A DNA stretch of 64,000 nucleotides, from NCBI GenBank assembly GCA_023399595.1, contig JAEWOR010000021.1, positions 7,388 through 71,387 of the forward strand. The letters run 5' to 3'. Below, piece after piece: positions 26,251 to 34,857 of this stretch; the stretch's first letter is position 1; each line of letters opens with the position of its first letter. Source of the stretch: Bacteroidota bacterium. GTDB taxonomy: Bacteria > Bacteroidota > Bacteroidia > Flavobacteriales > Weeksellaceae. Below the pieces are notes generated by a model. That model had not been told where the DNA came from. It made no database searches and worked only from the letters and a program-made list of their open reading frames with translations. A program made the translations under genes and the position numbers.

Positions 26251-26844
26251 ATGAACATTTATTCTTATCACGGGATTCGTCCCATTATAAAACCATCTGC
26301 TTTTATTCATCCTCAAGCGGTGATTATTGGCAATGTGGAAATTGGTGAAGAAGTTTATGTAGGTCCAAATGCTGTCATTCGTGGTGATTGGGGAAAGATT
26401 ATTGTGAAAGATGGTGCCAATGTTCAGGAAAATTGTACACTTCACGTTTTTCCAGGTATTGAAACCATTTTAGAAGAATCTGCTCATATCGGCCATGGTG
26501 CAATTGTTCATTCTGGACATATCGGTAAAAATTGCCTTATCGGAATGAATTCAGTAATCATGGATAAAGCTTATATTGGCGATGAATCTATTGTGGGAGC
26601 TTTAGCTTTTGTTCCCGCAAATTTCAGATGTGAACCTCGAAAATTAATTGTAGGAAGTCCAGCAAAAATTATCCGTGATGTTTCCGATGAAATGATAAAA
26701 TGGAAAACAGAGGGTACAAAATTATATCAAGAATTAGCTAGAGAAGGTAAAGAAGCTATCTTGCCCTGTGAGCCTTTTAGAGAATATGTAGAACAAATCC
26801 CAACCAAAATTGTTGATTACAGCATTTGGGACGATGTGAAATAA
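26251..26844 (+). CDS. paaY: Gamma-carbonic-anhydrase-like hexapeptide protein PaaY
   Basis: 197 residues with left-handed beta-helix hexapeptide repeats (AVIIGNVEIGEEVYVGPNAV, NCLIGMNSVIMDKAYIGDES) and the metal His pattern HIGHGAIVHSGHIG, then a C-terminal helix (KTEGTKLYQELAREGKEAI). PaaY is a thioesterase/hexapeptide acyl-CoA processing protein associated with Paa clusters. Close to the gamma-carbonic-anhydrase family; the cluster decides the name. Confidence 0.9.
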   Translation: MNIYSYHGIRPIIKPSAFIHPQAVIIGNVEIGEEVYVGPNAVIRGDWGKIIVKDGANVQENCTLHVFPGIETILEESAHIGHGAIVHSGHIGKNCLIGMNSVIMDKAYIGDESIVGALAFVPANFRCEPRKLIVGSPAKIIRDVSDEMIKWKTEGTKLYQELAREGKEAILPCEPFREYVEQIPTKIVDYSIWDDVK

Positions 26845-26984
26845 TTTTTTTTTTTGGCAGACATTTTCAGCTTTCACTACTCACTTTTTAGCGCCAATCG
26901 AAAGCTAATGCTTACCAAAAGAGCTCAAACATGCCGTTCAATCTGAGCTGTATTGTAGGGAAGTAAATAAAAATTGACGATTAA

Positions 26985-27173
26985 ATGAAAAATAATATCA
27001 TACGAAGAAGTTTCGCGGTGGCTCTATTAGAAATCTTGCTTATGTGGGGTTTTTATGAACTTGCGGAATTAGATTATACGTTTAAGTTTTTTCTATTCTT
27101 GTTTCTTGGTTTTGTGATCATTCATTTAGTTATTTACTCACTTGAAAACAAATTCAAAAACAAAATTAAGTAG
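26985..27173 (+). CDS. Small two-segment membrane protein in the paa cluster
   Basis: 62 residues with two predicted membrane segments (about 9-24 and 32-52) and a basic C-terminal tail (SLENKFKNKIK). I do not recognise a family. It lies between paaY and paaZ with the next gene 3 nt downstream, so the two short genes are probably one unit. Nothing indicates a catabolic function. Confidence 0.6.
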   Translation: MKNNIIRRSFAVALLEILLMWGFYELAELDYTFKFFLFLFLGFVIIHLVIYSLENKFKNKIK

Positions 27174-27176
27174 AAT

Positions 27177-27401
27177 ATGAATCCCAGAATTTTTAATTCG
27201 AAGAATCTTATTAGAGCATTAATATTCGGAATTATTACTTTTCTATTGTATGGGTTGGTGGATGTAATCTTTGGTGATGAGGTAGATTTAAAATCAAACA
27301 CAATAAAATCATTTATTATGTTTTTAATTTATATGTTGTTGGGATCTTCAGATGTTACATGGAAAGAGCTATTCATGGGTAAAAAGGCACTCAAAAAATA
27401 A
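27177..27401 (+). CDS. Small membrane protein, pair of the preceding gene
   Basis: 74 residues with two predicted membrane segments (about 13-30 and 46-62) and a basic end (MGKKALKK). Unknown. The ATG lies 3 nt after the previous stop. Both short genes resemble each other in layout (N-terminal basic patch, two membrane segments, charged loop with Asp/Glu, basic tail), which suggests a diverged duplicate or a two-component membrane module. Confidence 0.6.
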   Translation: MNPRIFNSKNLIRALIFGIITFLLYGLVDVIFGDEVDLKSNTIKSFIMFLIYMLLGSSDVTWKELFMGKKALKK

Positions 27402-27498
27402 ATAATAATTAGAAATGAATTATCTTACCAACGTAAAAGTATTGTTATAATGCTAAATTGGTAAATAGTTACATTTTTCAAAAGATAAATTTGAAACT

Positions 27499-29994
27499 AT
27501 GCAAAAATTAAAAAACTATATCGCTGGTCAATGGATCGAAGGAAACGGTGAAGGACTTCCGTTGTATAATGCTGTAAATGGTGAATTGGTGGCGGTTTCC
27601 GATACCACAGGTCTTAATTTTGAAGAGGCTTTGGAATACGGAAGGACCATCGGATACAAAAATTTAGCATCAATGACTTTTTATGATAGAGGTCAGATGT
27701 TGAAAAAAGTAGCCCTTTATCTTTTAGAAAGAAAGAAAAAATACTACGAACTTTCGTATAAAACAGGGGCTACTCACGCCGATTCTTGGGTAGATATAGA
27801 AGGAGGTTTTGGGACTTTTTTCACGTATTCAGGGTTGGCAAAAAGAATGCTTCCAAACACGCCTTTTTGGGTAGATGGAGAAACTCAAAAAATCTCTGCA
27901 AACGGGACATTTTTAGGAACGCATATTTTAACGCCTTCAGAAGGGGTTTCAGTTCAAATTAATGCCTATAATTTTCCAGTTTGGGGGATGTTGGAGAAAT
28001 TGTCAACTTCTTTATTGGCTGGTGTTCCGTCGGTGGTAAAGCCTTCGCCTTTTGGTTCGTATTTAACGTATGAAGTTTTCAAAGATATGATTGAAAGCGG
28101 TTTCCTTCCCGAAGGAGCCATTCAATTGGTGTGCGGTGAGCCTGGAAATATTTTAGACTACGTTCAAGATGGAGATTCTGTATTGTTTACAGGTTCTGCA
28201 AATACGGGTAGAAAATTAAAATCTTTACCATCAATCGCAGGAAATGCCGTTCGTTTCAATATGGAAGCTGATTCTTTAAATGCTTCAATCCTTGGCTTGG
28301 ATGCAAAACCTGGAACTCCAGAATTTGATTTATTCATTAAGGAAGTTCGAAACGAAATGACCACCAAAGCAGGTCAAAAATGTACATCTATTCGTAGGAT
28401 TATCGTTCCCGAAAATTTGGTGGGAGATGTTCAAAATGCATTGTCAAAAGCTTTAGATCAGACAAAAATCGGAAATCCACTTTCCAGAGAAACCAGAATG
28501 GGATCTTTGGTCGGAAAACAACAATACGAAGAGGTGTTGAGAAAAATTGACATCCTAAAATCTGAAACTGAACTTATTTACGACGGAAAGCAAGAATTGG
28601 TAGATGCCGACTTCGAAAAAGGAGCATTTATGACGCCAAAATTATTCTTGAATGACAGTCCGTTCTCCAAAAATATCTCTCACGAAGTGGAAGCTTTCGG
28701 TCCGGTTTCAACCATTATGCCTTACAAAGATGCGGATGAAGCTGCTGCGTTGGCAAAACGTGGAAAAGGAAGTTTGGTAGGTTCCATTATTTCTCACGAC
28801 GAAAAATTCGTGGCTGAAACTACTTGGAAAATGGCTTCTATGCACGGAAGAGTTTTCGTGTTGAACAGAGATTCTGCAAAAGAAAGTACAGGTCACGGTT
28901 CGCCGCTTCCGACTTTAATGCACGGTGGTCCTGGTAGAGCAGGAGGTGGTGAAGAAATGGGTGGTTTGAATGGGCTTCATTTTTTCCTTCAAAAAACTGC
29001 CATTCAAGGTTCGCCAGATATTGTAACGGCGATTACAAAAATTTATCAACAAGGTGCTGAAAAGAAATATTCTGACAAGCATCCTTTCCAAAAATATTTT
29101 GAAGAAGTTGAAGTTGGAGATTCTTTAGAAACTGCTGGTAGAACGGTTACAGATGCCGATATCGTGAATTTTTCTAATGTTTCTTGGGATCATTTCTATG
29201 CGCATACCGATGCAACGAGCTTAACAGGAACTATTTTTGATAAAACAGTTGCTCATGGTTATTTTATTCTTTCTGCTGCGGCTGGATTGTTTGTTTCTGG
29301 CAAAAAAGGTCCCGTGATTGCAAATTACGGTTTAGAAAATGCTAGTTTCTTCAAACCCGTTTATGCAGGAGATACGATTACGGTTTATTTAACGGCAAAA
29401 GAGAAAATCAATCGAGGAGTTAAAGGAAGAAATATTCCTTCTGGAGTTGTAAAATGGTTGGTGGAAGTGGTCAATCAGCGTGATGAGATGGTTTGCGTGG
29501 CCACGATTTTAACTTTAGTGGCGAAAAAATCCCCTTTCATCGATTTGAATGTCACTAAAATTCAAAAATTATTGAACGGATTAACAGAAAATTCTCAACC
29601 AGTTTGGGGGAAAATGTCTGCTCAAGCGATGATTGAACATTTAGAACAAGGTGTTTTGGTAAGCATGGGCGAACCAGAAGCTGAAACGTGCTATATTCCA
29701 GAAGATCATTTGGAAAAATGGCAAGATTCTTTGTACGGACATCGTGCAATGCCGAAAGATTTTAATGCTCCATTTATGCCGCAAGATGGTTCTATTCCAG
29801 CTTTTGTTCATAAAAATTTAGATGCAGCAAAAACTTCTTTTATTGATAATTTGAAGAAATTTATAGTCTATTACAAAGAAAATCCTGAAGCGGAACATAT
29901 GAATTATGTTTTCGGAAAATTGAATAAAGAAATGTGGGAATTGCTTCACAAAAAGCATTTTACACATCATTTTGCGCAGTTTGGGCTTTTGTAA
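27499..29994 (+). CDS. paaZ: Oxepin-CoA hydrolase/3-oxo-5,6-dehydrosuberyl-CoA semialdehyde dehydrogenase PaaZ with DinB-like C-terminal extension
   Basis: 831 residues. N-terminal aldehyde dehydrogenase domain (about 1-515) with the catalytic Cys in TKAGQKCTSIRRI, then an R-hydratase (MaoC-like hot-dog) domain (about 535-675) with FSNVSWDHFYAHTD and TVAHGYFILS. PaaZ of E. coli ends near residue 681. Here an extra ~154 residues (from about 678) form a DUF1569/DinB-like helical domain (WGKMSAQAMIEHLEQ, ending HHFAQFGLL). PaaZ hydrolyses the oxepin ring and oxidises the aldehyde. Last gene of the operon, after a 97-bp spacer with weak family-B words. Confidence 0.92.
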   Translation: MQKLKNYIAGQWIEGNGEGLPLYNAVNGELVAVSDTTGLNFEEALEYGRTIGYKNLASMTFYDRGQMLKKVALYLLERKKKYYELSYKTGATHADSWVDIEGGFGTFFTYSGLAKRMLPNTPFWVDGETQKISANGTFLGTHILTPSEGVSVQINAYNFPVWGMLEKLSTSLLAGVPSVVKPSPFGSYLTYEVFKDMIESGFLPEGAIQLVCGEPGNILDYVQDGDSVLFTGSANTGRKLKSLPSIAGNAVRFNMEADSLNASILGLDAKPGTPEFDLFIKEVRNEMTTKAGQKCTSIRRIIVPENLVGDVQNALSKALDQTKIGNPLSRETRMGSLVGKQQYEEVLRKIDILKSETELIYDGKQELVDADFEKGAFMTPKLFLNDSPFSKNISHEVEAFGPVSTIMPYKDADEAAALAKRGKGSLVGSIISHDEKFVAETTWKMASMHGRVFVLNRDSAKESTGHGSPLPTLMHGGPGRAGGGEEMGGLNGLHFFLQKTAIQGSPDIVTAITKIYQQGAEKKYSDKHPFQKYFEEVEVGDSLETAGRTVTDADIVNFSNVSWDHFYAHTDATSLTGTIFDKTVAHGYFILSAAAGLFVSGKKGPVIANYGLENASFFKPVYAGDTITVYLTAKEKINRGVKGRNIPSGVVKWLVEVVNQRDEMVCVATILTLVAKKSPFIDLNVTKIQKLLNGLTENSQPVWGKMSAQAMIEHLEQGVLVSMGEPEAETCYIPEDHLEKWQDSLYGHRAMPKDFNAPFMPQDGSIPAFVHKNLDAAKTSFIDNLKKFIVYYKENPEAEHMNYVFGKLNKEMWELLHKKHFTHHFAQFGLL

Positions 29995-30007
29995 GTAGAA
30001 ATTTCTC

Positions 30008-30040
30008 AGCCTTGTCAAGGTTCAAAACCTTGACAAGGCT
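30008..30040. repeat. Perfect 15-bp palindrome (REP-like)
   Basis: AGCCTTGTCAAGGTT (30008-30022) and AACCTTGACAAGGCT (30026-30040) with loop CAA. It lies between paaZ and the RAYT remnant. It shares CTTGTCA with the palindrome at 41662-41688. Confidence 0.9.
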
Positions 30041-30056
30041 TCACAAAACCCCAAAG

Positions 30057-30416
30057 ATGAAAAAAGATTGCACGCTTCAAAAATATTTTTCTAATCAATT
30101 TTCAAGAGTTTTTAATTTTTATTTTCAAGGGTTCAACAAAGTTTATAATCGACATGGTTCGTTGATTGAATCTTCATTTAAAAGAAAAGTAATAGATGAT
30201 CAAACGTATTTAAAGCAAGTTCTCATTTATATCATCAAAATCTACAGAAATACGATTTGACTGAAGATTTTAAAACTTATCCATTTTTCTTTTTACAGAA
30301 ATATTTTAAGCGATTCTCGAACACTAGTTCAAAAATAGGATGTATTGAATTTGTTCGATGGTGAAAAGAATTTTATTGATGCGCTTCAAGTTGAATCTCC
30401 TATTGATAAATTTTAA
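30057..30416 (+). pseudogene. Remnant of a RAYT (REP-associated tyrosine transposase, Y1_Tnp family)
   Basis: From an ATG at 30057 the frame reads FSNQFSRVFNFYFQGFNKVYNRHGSLIESSFKRKVIDD, the central part of a RAYT. After two frameshifts it continues as YDLTEDFKTYPF, then RNILSDSRTLVQK, DVLNLFDGEKNFIDAL and ESPIDKF before the final stop at 30414-30416, with an internal stop after TLVQK. The N-terminal HUH (histidine-hydrophobic-histidine) motif is missing, so the copy is 5' truncated. The REP-like palindrome 17 nt upstream supports the assignment. Not functional. Confidence 0.8.
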
Positions 30417-30430
30417 AATTCAAATAAATT

Positions 30431-31123
30431 ATGATGCAAGCTTTCGCTGATAAAGTCATTGATTTCAATAAAAACTTACAATTTTCTGGAAAACTTCCCG
30501 AAGGTTTTGAGGTGTTGAATCCCTATTTCGACAATCCAGAAACTATGATTGTTATGCAAAAGTTTTATCATAAATTTTATAACGATAATTATCAACGAAA
30601 ATTCATCATTGGTATTAATCCAAGTCGGCACGGAGCAGGAGTTACAGGCGTTCCTTTCACCGATACTAAACGTTTGAAGTCCGAATGTGGCATCGAAATG
30701 AAATCTGCTCATACCCACGAAATTTCCTCGGTTTTCATGTATCATATGATTAACGCTTATGGTGGAGTTGAGGATTTTTATAAAAACTTTTATATCAATT
30801 CACCCTTTCCTTTAGCGATTGTCAGAAAAACAAAAAATGGTTTTTTAAACGCCAATTATTACGATGATAAAACACTTTTTGAAGATGTAAAACCTTTTAT
30901 CATCGAATCTTTGAAGAAACATGTTGCTTTAGGTTTAGATACTTCAGAAGTTTTTGTTTTAGGTAAAAAGAACTCCGAATTTCTCACTAAAATTAATAAT
31001 GAAGAACGCTTGTTCGAAAAAATGACCGTTTTGGAGCATCCACGCTACATCCAGCAATATAAATCCAAGGAAAAAGAATTGTATATTGACAAATATTTAA
31101 TCGCATTCCATAAAATAAAATAG
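30431..31123 (+). CDS. SMUG2-type uracil-DNA glycosylase family protein (DUF4918)
   Basis: 230 residues. Uracil-DNA-glycosylase fold motifs: active-site FIIGINPSRHGAGVTGVPFTD (about 55-75, first 20 given in part), GLDTSEVFVLGKKNSEFL, and a closing VLEHPRYIQQYKSKEKELYI, where the His of other families is replaced by EHPRY. It matches the SMUG2 group, so base-excision repair of uracil is likely. Met 30431 or 30434 could start. It follows the RAYT remnant by 15 nt; no operon partners. Confidence 0.8.
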   Translation: MMQAFADKVIDFNKNLQFSGKLPEGFEVLNPYFDNPETMIVMQKFYHKFYNDNYQRKFIIGINPSRHGAGVTGVPFTDTKRLKSECGIEMKSAHTHEISSVFMYHMINAYGGVEDFYKNFYINSPFPLAIVRKTKNGFLNANYYDDKTLFEDVKPFIIESLKKHVALGLDTSEVFVLGKKNSEFLTKINNEERLFEKMTVLEHPRYIQQYKSKEKELYIDKYLIAFHKIK

Positions 31124-31554
31124 TAATTCTATGCTTTGAAATCCGGAAGTTTATAATTAGTTTAAAAGTATTCGTTATCAATTGTTTTTCGATCTATTTC
31201 TGAAAACATAAAAAAAGATGAGAAATTCCTAGTGATTTATGCTTTTAAGCGAATCCTGATGTGCGGTAAAAAAATTGAAATTTAAAATGTTAATAATTTT
31301 TTATCATTAAAATTAATAAAAAGCAAAAGTGATTCAAATATTTGAATCACTTTTTAAGCCTTTGTGTCGAGAGAGCAAAAAGTGATATAAGGTTATTAGT
31401 TTTTGTGTTTTTAGTAATAAACTATCTTTTCACTTTAGTAAAATTAGGAAATGATTGTTTTTTTAGAAAGAAAATGGCGTTACAAAAGCGTTACAAGTGT
31501 AATGTTTTGAAAATTAGCATTTTAAATGTATTTTCGGATGAGTTTTTTTGAGAA
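31124..31554. other. Gene-free stretch between SMUG2 and TPR/LuxR genes
   Basis: 431 bp without a gene I can support. It contains the 30-bp palindrome described separately at 31325-31354 and two direct copies of GCGTTACAA in 31474-31498. A 69-codon reading frame at 31342-31551 lacks family similarity and codon character and is not annotated. Confidence 0.6.
31325..31354. terminator. Perfect 30-bp palindrome, probable bidirectional terminator
   Basis: AAAAGTGATTCAAAT (31325-31339) followed directly by ATTTGAATCACTTTT (31340-31354). T/A tracts on both sides make it a plausible terminator, though it is 200 bp from either flanking gene. Confidence 0.7.
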
Positions 31555-33345
31555 TTATTCTTGAGTTTGTAGTAAAGAAATAGGGAAGTTTTGATTTTTC
31601 TCGCCAATTTTTTTCCTGATTCTGTGTTTTGTTACTCTTAAAGATGCAGGTGAAATGCCTAAAGCGGATGCAATTTCAGAGGTTGAAAGTTCTAATCGAA
31701 GCAGACATAAATACCTCAGTTCAGCTGGTGTAAGTTCCGAATGATGTTGTCTTAAATTAGTCAGAAAGTTAGGATAAACTTTATCAAATTGTTTTTTGAA
31801 TTCATTCCAATCTTCATTGGTTAGAATAGTGGTTTCTTTCAATTGGTTTATACGAGAAGAATCTTCTTGTTGAATTTCACCTTCAAAAGCCTCGATTATT
31901 TTGTTGTTTTGCGTTAATTTTTTTCGGAATTGCTCTAATTGAATTCCAGCAATTTCTGCTTCTTTTTTACTTTCTTCCAATTCTATTTCTGCATTCAATC
32001 TTTTGTTTTCAGAAATGCTAAACCTTAATTTTTGTCGGAAATAAGCGATAGCTCCCAAAACACCAAAAGCAAGAATGATAATGGCAAAAAGCAGAAAATT
32101 AATATTTCTTTTTGTTTTTTGTTTTTTTATGGTAGCTTCAGCTTCCTCAATAGAGTTTTTAAGATTTTCATGATTTAATTTTTCGGAAATTGAACTGTAT
32201 TTTCTATTGCTGATTTGTTTTTCTATCTCAGCTTTCTTTTGATAGAATTTTACATTGTATAAATAGGCGTTTTCAAATTGTTTAAGATCCCTGTAACAAT
32301 CGGAAATAGCATGTAAAGATTTTACATTTTCTTTAGAATATTCATTTTCGCTACTATATACTAAAGATTTTTTATAGAAATCTAAGGCTTTTGAAGGGTT
32401 GTTTTGTTGAAACTGAATATCACCAAAAAGGTTATATACTTTCGCAAGATCACTTTCAAGTTTATATTTTTCGGAAGAAAATAAGTTTTGTTCTAAAAGT
32501 TGAGTAGCTTTTTCAAAGTCTTTCTTCTGGATCATTATTCTTGCAATTCCACCATCAGCAATTCCATTCCAAATTTCTACAAATTGTTGATCGTATTTGG
32601 AAAATCTACCTTTATAAGTTGAGGAATTAATTTTATAATCATCCAATGTTTTTTTAATTAATGAATAGTATTCTAGACTTTTTTCAACTTTTCCTATTTC
32701 GTAAAAGCTAGCTCCCAGAATATCCAATAAAAATATGTAGTAATCTAAATTTTCTTTTGGGTTTTTAATATGTTTTAATCCTTTTGATCCTTTTTGAATG
32801 CTTCCTATATAATCCTGAGAACGATAATATCCAAGGCTTAAATTGTAATATCTAAAGAATAATTTTGGAAAATATTGAGCTCCAATTTTCTCTTGAGTTT
32901 CTACAGTTTTGCTGATATAATAAAGTTTTTCATCGGGATCACCAAAACCTTGTTCGAAATACAATGAATAAATTTCCGAGAGCAATTGTTCGTCATTAAG
33001 GATTAATGCAGATTTTATACAATCTCTAAGTTGAGTTTTTAATTCTGGGCTAAGTTTTTGGTTTATTAAAACTTCTCCATTGGCTTCATAAAGTATAGAA
33101 CGAACTTGTAGACGTAAATTATTTTTTATCTCATCACTATTTTCAATTTCTGAAATTAATTCATTGAATTTCTTAGGATTATAATAATTTATTAAATCTT
33201 CGTAAGTTTTTAAGGATTCTTGAGTTTGAGTTTTATCATTTATAGACCAAATCTTCACTAAATCTTTTTTGGTGAATGTTTGTGAGTTGTAAAGTCCTAA
33301 TGAAAATATGAAGAAAGCAATTAATATTTTTAAGAAAGTTGGCAA
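31555..33345 (-). CDS. TPR-repeat sensor with C-terminal LuxR-type DNA-binding domain
   Basis: 596 residues. N-terminal signal peptide (FLKILIAFFIFSLGLYNS), several TPR-like helical repeats (for example SLEYYSLIKKTLDDY, PSKALDFYKKSLVYSSEN, CYRDLKQFENAYLYN), one membrane segment near 410-432 (NINFLLFAIIILAFGVLGAI), then a coiled coil and a LuxR/GerE-type helix-turn-helix in the last 60 residues (LTPAELRYLCLLRLELSTSE, GISPASLRVTKHRI). It is a Bacteroidota-type periplasmic-TPR regulator with a cytoplasmic DNA-binding end. Divergent from the enoyl-CoA hydratase gene; its target is unknown. Confidence 0.9.
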   Translation of the reverse strand: MPTFLKILIAFFIFSLGLYNSQTFTKKDLVKIWSINDKTQTQESLKTYEDLINYYNPKKFNELISEIENSDEIKNNLRLQVRSILYEANGEVLINQKLSPELKTQLRDCIKSALILNDEQLLSEIYSLYFEQGFGDPDEKLYYISKTVETQEKIGAQYFPKLFFRYYNLSLGYYRSQDYIGSIQKGSKGLKHIKNPKENLDYYIFLLDILGASFYEIGKVEKSLEYYSLIKKTLDDYKINSSTYKGRFSKYDQQFVEIWNGIADGGIARIMIQKKDFEKATQLLEQNLFSSEKYKLESDLAKVYNLFGDIQFQQNNPSKALDFYKKSLVYSSENEYSKENVKSLHAISDCYRDLKQFENAYLYNVKFYQKKAEIEKQISNRKYSSISEKLNHENLKNSIEEAEATIKKQKTKRNINFLLFAIIILAFGVLGAIAYFRQKLRFSISENKRLNAEIELEESKKEAEIAGIQLEQFRKKLTQNNKIIEAFEGEIQQEDSSRINQLKETTILTNEDWNEFKKQFDKVYPNFLTNLRQHHSELTPAELRYLCLLRLELSTSEIASALGISPASLRVTKHRIRKKIGEKNQNFPISLLQTQE

Positions 33346-33447
33346 ATTAGTTTGTTTTTGAGCGATAAAATTAACAAATTATAGGTAATATAACAATATG
33401 TGTGGGTTTATTCTACTGTTGAAGACCTTCTGTTTTTTAAATTTTGT

Positions 33448-33455
33448 TATTTTTG
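33448..33455 (+). promoter_or_regulatory. -7 element upstream of the enoyl-CoA hydratase gene
   Basis: TATTTTTG, exact match to TAnnTTTG, 24 nt upstream of the ATG at 33479, in the divergent gap with the TPR/LuxR gene. Confidence 0.7.
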
Positions 33456-33478
33456 TAAGATTAAGATAAAAGATAAAA

Positions 33479-34243
33479 ATGACAGATTTTGTTACCTCCG
33501 AATTAAAAAATAATATTGCAGAAATTACTTTTGGAACAGCAAAAAGTAATTCGCTTCCAGGGACAATTTTGGAAAAATTGGCGCAAACTATTTTAGATGA
33601 AGGCGCAAAAAAAGAAGTGAAAGCCATTTTGGTGAAAAGTCAAGGCGAGAAAGCTTTCTGTGCTGGAGCAAGTTTTGATGAGTTGTTGGCGATTGATGAA
33701 TTAGAAGCTTCTACAAAATTTTTTGGTGGTTTTGCTAAAGTGTTAAACGCTATGCGTAACTGTGGAAAAATTGTTGTCGTTCGAGTGCAAGGGAAAACCA
33801 CTGGAGGTGGAGTAGGAATTGCTTGTGGAGCTGATTATTGTTTTGCTACTAAAGATTCTGCATTGGCTTTAACGGAGCTTAATTTAGGAATTGGCCCTTT
33901 CGTAATTGGACCGTATGTGGAAAGAAAAATCGGAAAATCTCAATTTGCTGCAATGGCCATTGATGCTGATTTTAGAAGCGCAGAATGGGCAGAACAACAC
34001 AATATTTACCATTCTGTTTCGGATTCTATTCAGGAAATGGATGAGAAATTAGTAATGTTTTTAGCTACGCTTGCGAGAAGAAGTGATGACGCTTTGGATT
34101 TAATTAAGAAAGTTTCTTGGGAAGGAACGGAGCATTTTAATGATTTGATGCCTGCAAGAATTCACATGAGTGCAAGTTTAATTTTGGAAGACTCTGCAAA
34201 AGAAAATATCGGAAAGATTAAAGAAAGATTGAGAGCGAAGTAA
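33479..34243 (+). CDS. Enoyl-CoA hydratase/isomerase, likely PaaF role
   Basis: 254 residues of the crotonase fold: KAFCAGASFDELLAI (oxyanion-hole strand), VQGKTTGGGVGIACGADYCF and ALALTELNLGIGPFVIGPYV. The main paa operon contains paaG, paaH, paaI and paaJ but no paaF, which converts 2,3-dehydroadipyl-CoA, so this gene is the obvious candidate. That is inference; a role in leucine or fatty-acid breakdown is possible. It is monocistronic, ending just before a GC-rich palindrome. Confidence 0.8.
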   Translation: MTDFVTSELKNNIAEITFGTAKSNSLPGTILEKLAQTILDEGAKKEVKAILVKSQGEKAFCAGASFDELLAIDELEASTKFFGGFAKVLNAMRNCGKIVVVRVQGKTTGGGVGIACGADYCFATKDSALALTELNLGIGPFVIGPYVERKIGKSQFAAMAIDADFRSAEWAEQHNIYHSVSDSIQEMDEKLVMFLATLARRSDDALDLIKKVSWEGTEHFNDLMPARIHMSASLILEDSAKENIGKIKERLRAK

Positions 34244-34260
34244 AACATTTGCTTTGTAAA

Positions 34261-34301
34261 TAAATAGGTTTCGGGCGCCGCAGGCGCCCGAAACCTATTT
34301 A
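34261..34301. repeat. GC-rich 19-bp perfect palindrome between convergent genes
   Basis: TAAATAGGTTTCGGGCGCC (34261-34279), loop GCA, GGCGCCCGAAACCTATTTA (34283-34301). The core is far more GC-rich than its surroundings. It lies between the convergent enoyl-CoA hydratase and GNAT genes and may double as a bidirectional terminator. Confidence 0.88.
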
Positions 34302-34319
34302 TAATAGCCTTTTATTTTT

Positions 34320-34853
34320 TTAAAACTCATTTTTGAGCAAAGAATATAAAGTAGAGTCTTCAAAAATATTTCCAACCAAATAATGTCCTCGCATAACACC
34401 TTCTTTTTGGAAACCAAAATGTTGCAATAATCTTTTGGAAGGAATATTATTAGGATCTATTACGGCTTCAATTCTATTAAGTTTCATTTTATTAAAGCCA
34501 AATTCAATAATTTTTTCTAAAGCTTCCTTCATAAATCCTTTATTTTTAAATTCATCAGAATTTATTGCATAGCCAATTTCAGCTCTGCAATGTTGAGGAT
34601 TCCAAGTGTGAAAACCGCAATTACCTATAATTTTTTGACTTTCCTTTTCTACCAACTGAAAGTTCATCATGCTTCTGTTATAGGATTCATAACCTTTTTC
34701 GAAGATTTTTTGCTGTCTTTGAAACTCAGTATCATCCAATCCTAATATTTTTTTTATTTTAACATCAGAATGCTCCATGAAAATTTTTTTCATGATGTCT
34801 GGACTTAATTTTTGAAGAAGCAAACGTGGAGTTTCAATAGTTTCAAAATTCAT
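34320..34853 (-). CDS. GNAT N-acetyltransferase, RimJ/RimL-like
   Basis: 177 residues with the GNAT pattern IETPRLLLQKL at the N-terminus, CGFHTWNPQHCRAEIGYAIN, the acetyl-CoA-binding NKGFMKEALEKIIEFGF and VIDPNNIPSKRLLQHFGFQKEG. RimJ/RimL-type enzymes acetylate N-terminal residues or small molecules. Four nt separate it from the preceding methyltransferase gene, so they may be co-transcribed. Confidence 0.88.
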   Translation of the reverse strand: MNFETIETPRLLLQKLSPDIMKKIFMEHSDVKIKKILGLDDTEFQRQQKIFEKGYESYNRSMMNFQLVEKESQKIIGNCGFHTWNPQHCRAEIGYAINSDEFKNKGFMKEALEKIIEFGFNKMKLNRIEAVIDPNNIPSKRLLQHFGFQKEGVMRGHYLVGNIFEDSTLYSLLKNEF

Positions 34854-34857
34854 ATTA

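Noticed and set aside
31342..31551. 69-residue open frame between the SMUG2 and TPR/LuxR genes
   Set aside because: No similarity, no promoter, composition not coding-like, and it overlaps the palindrome at 31325-31354.
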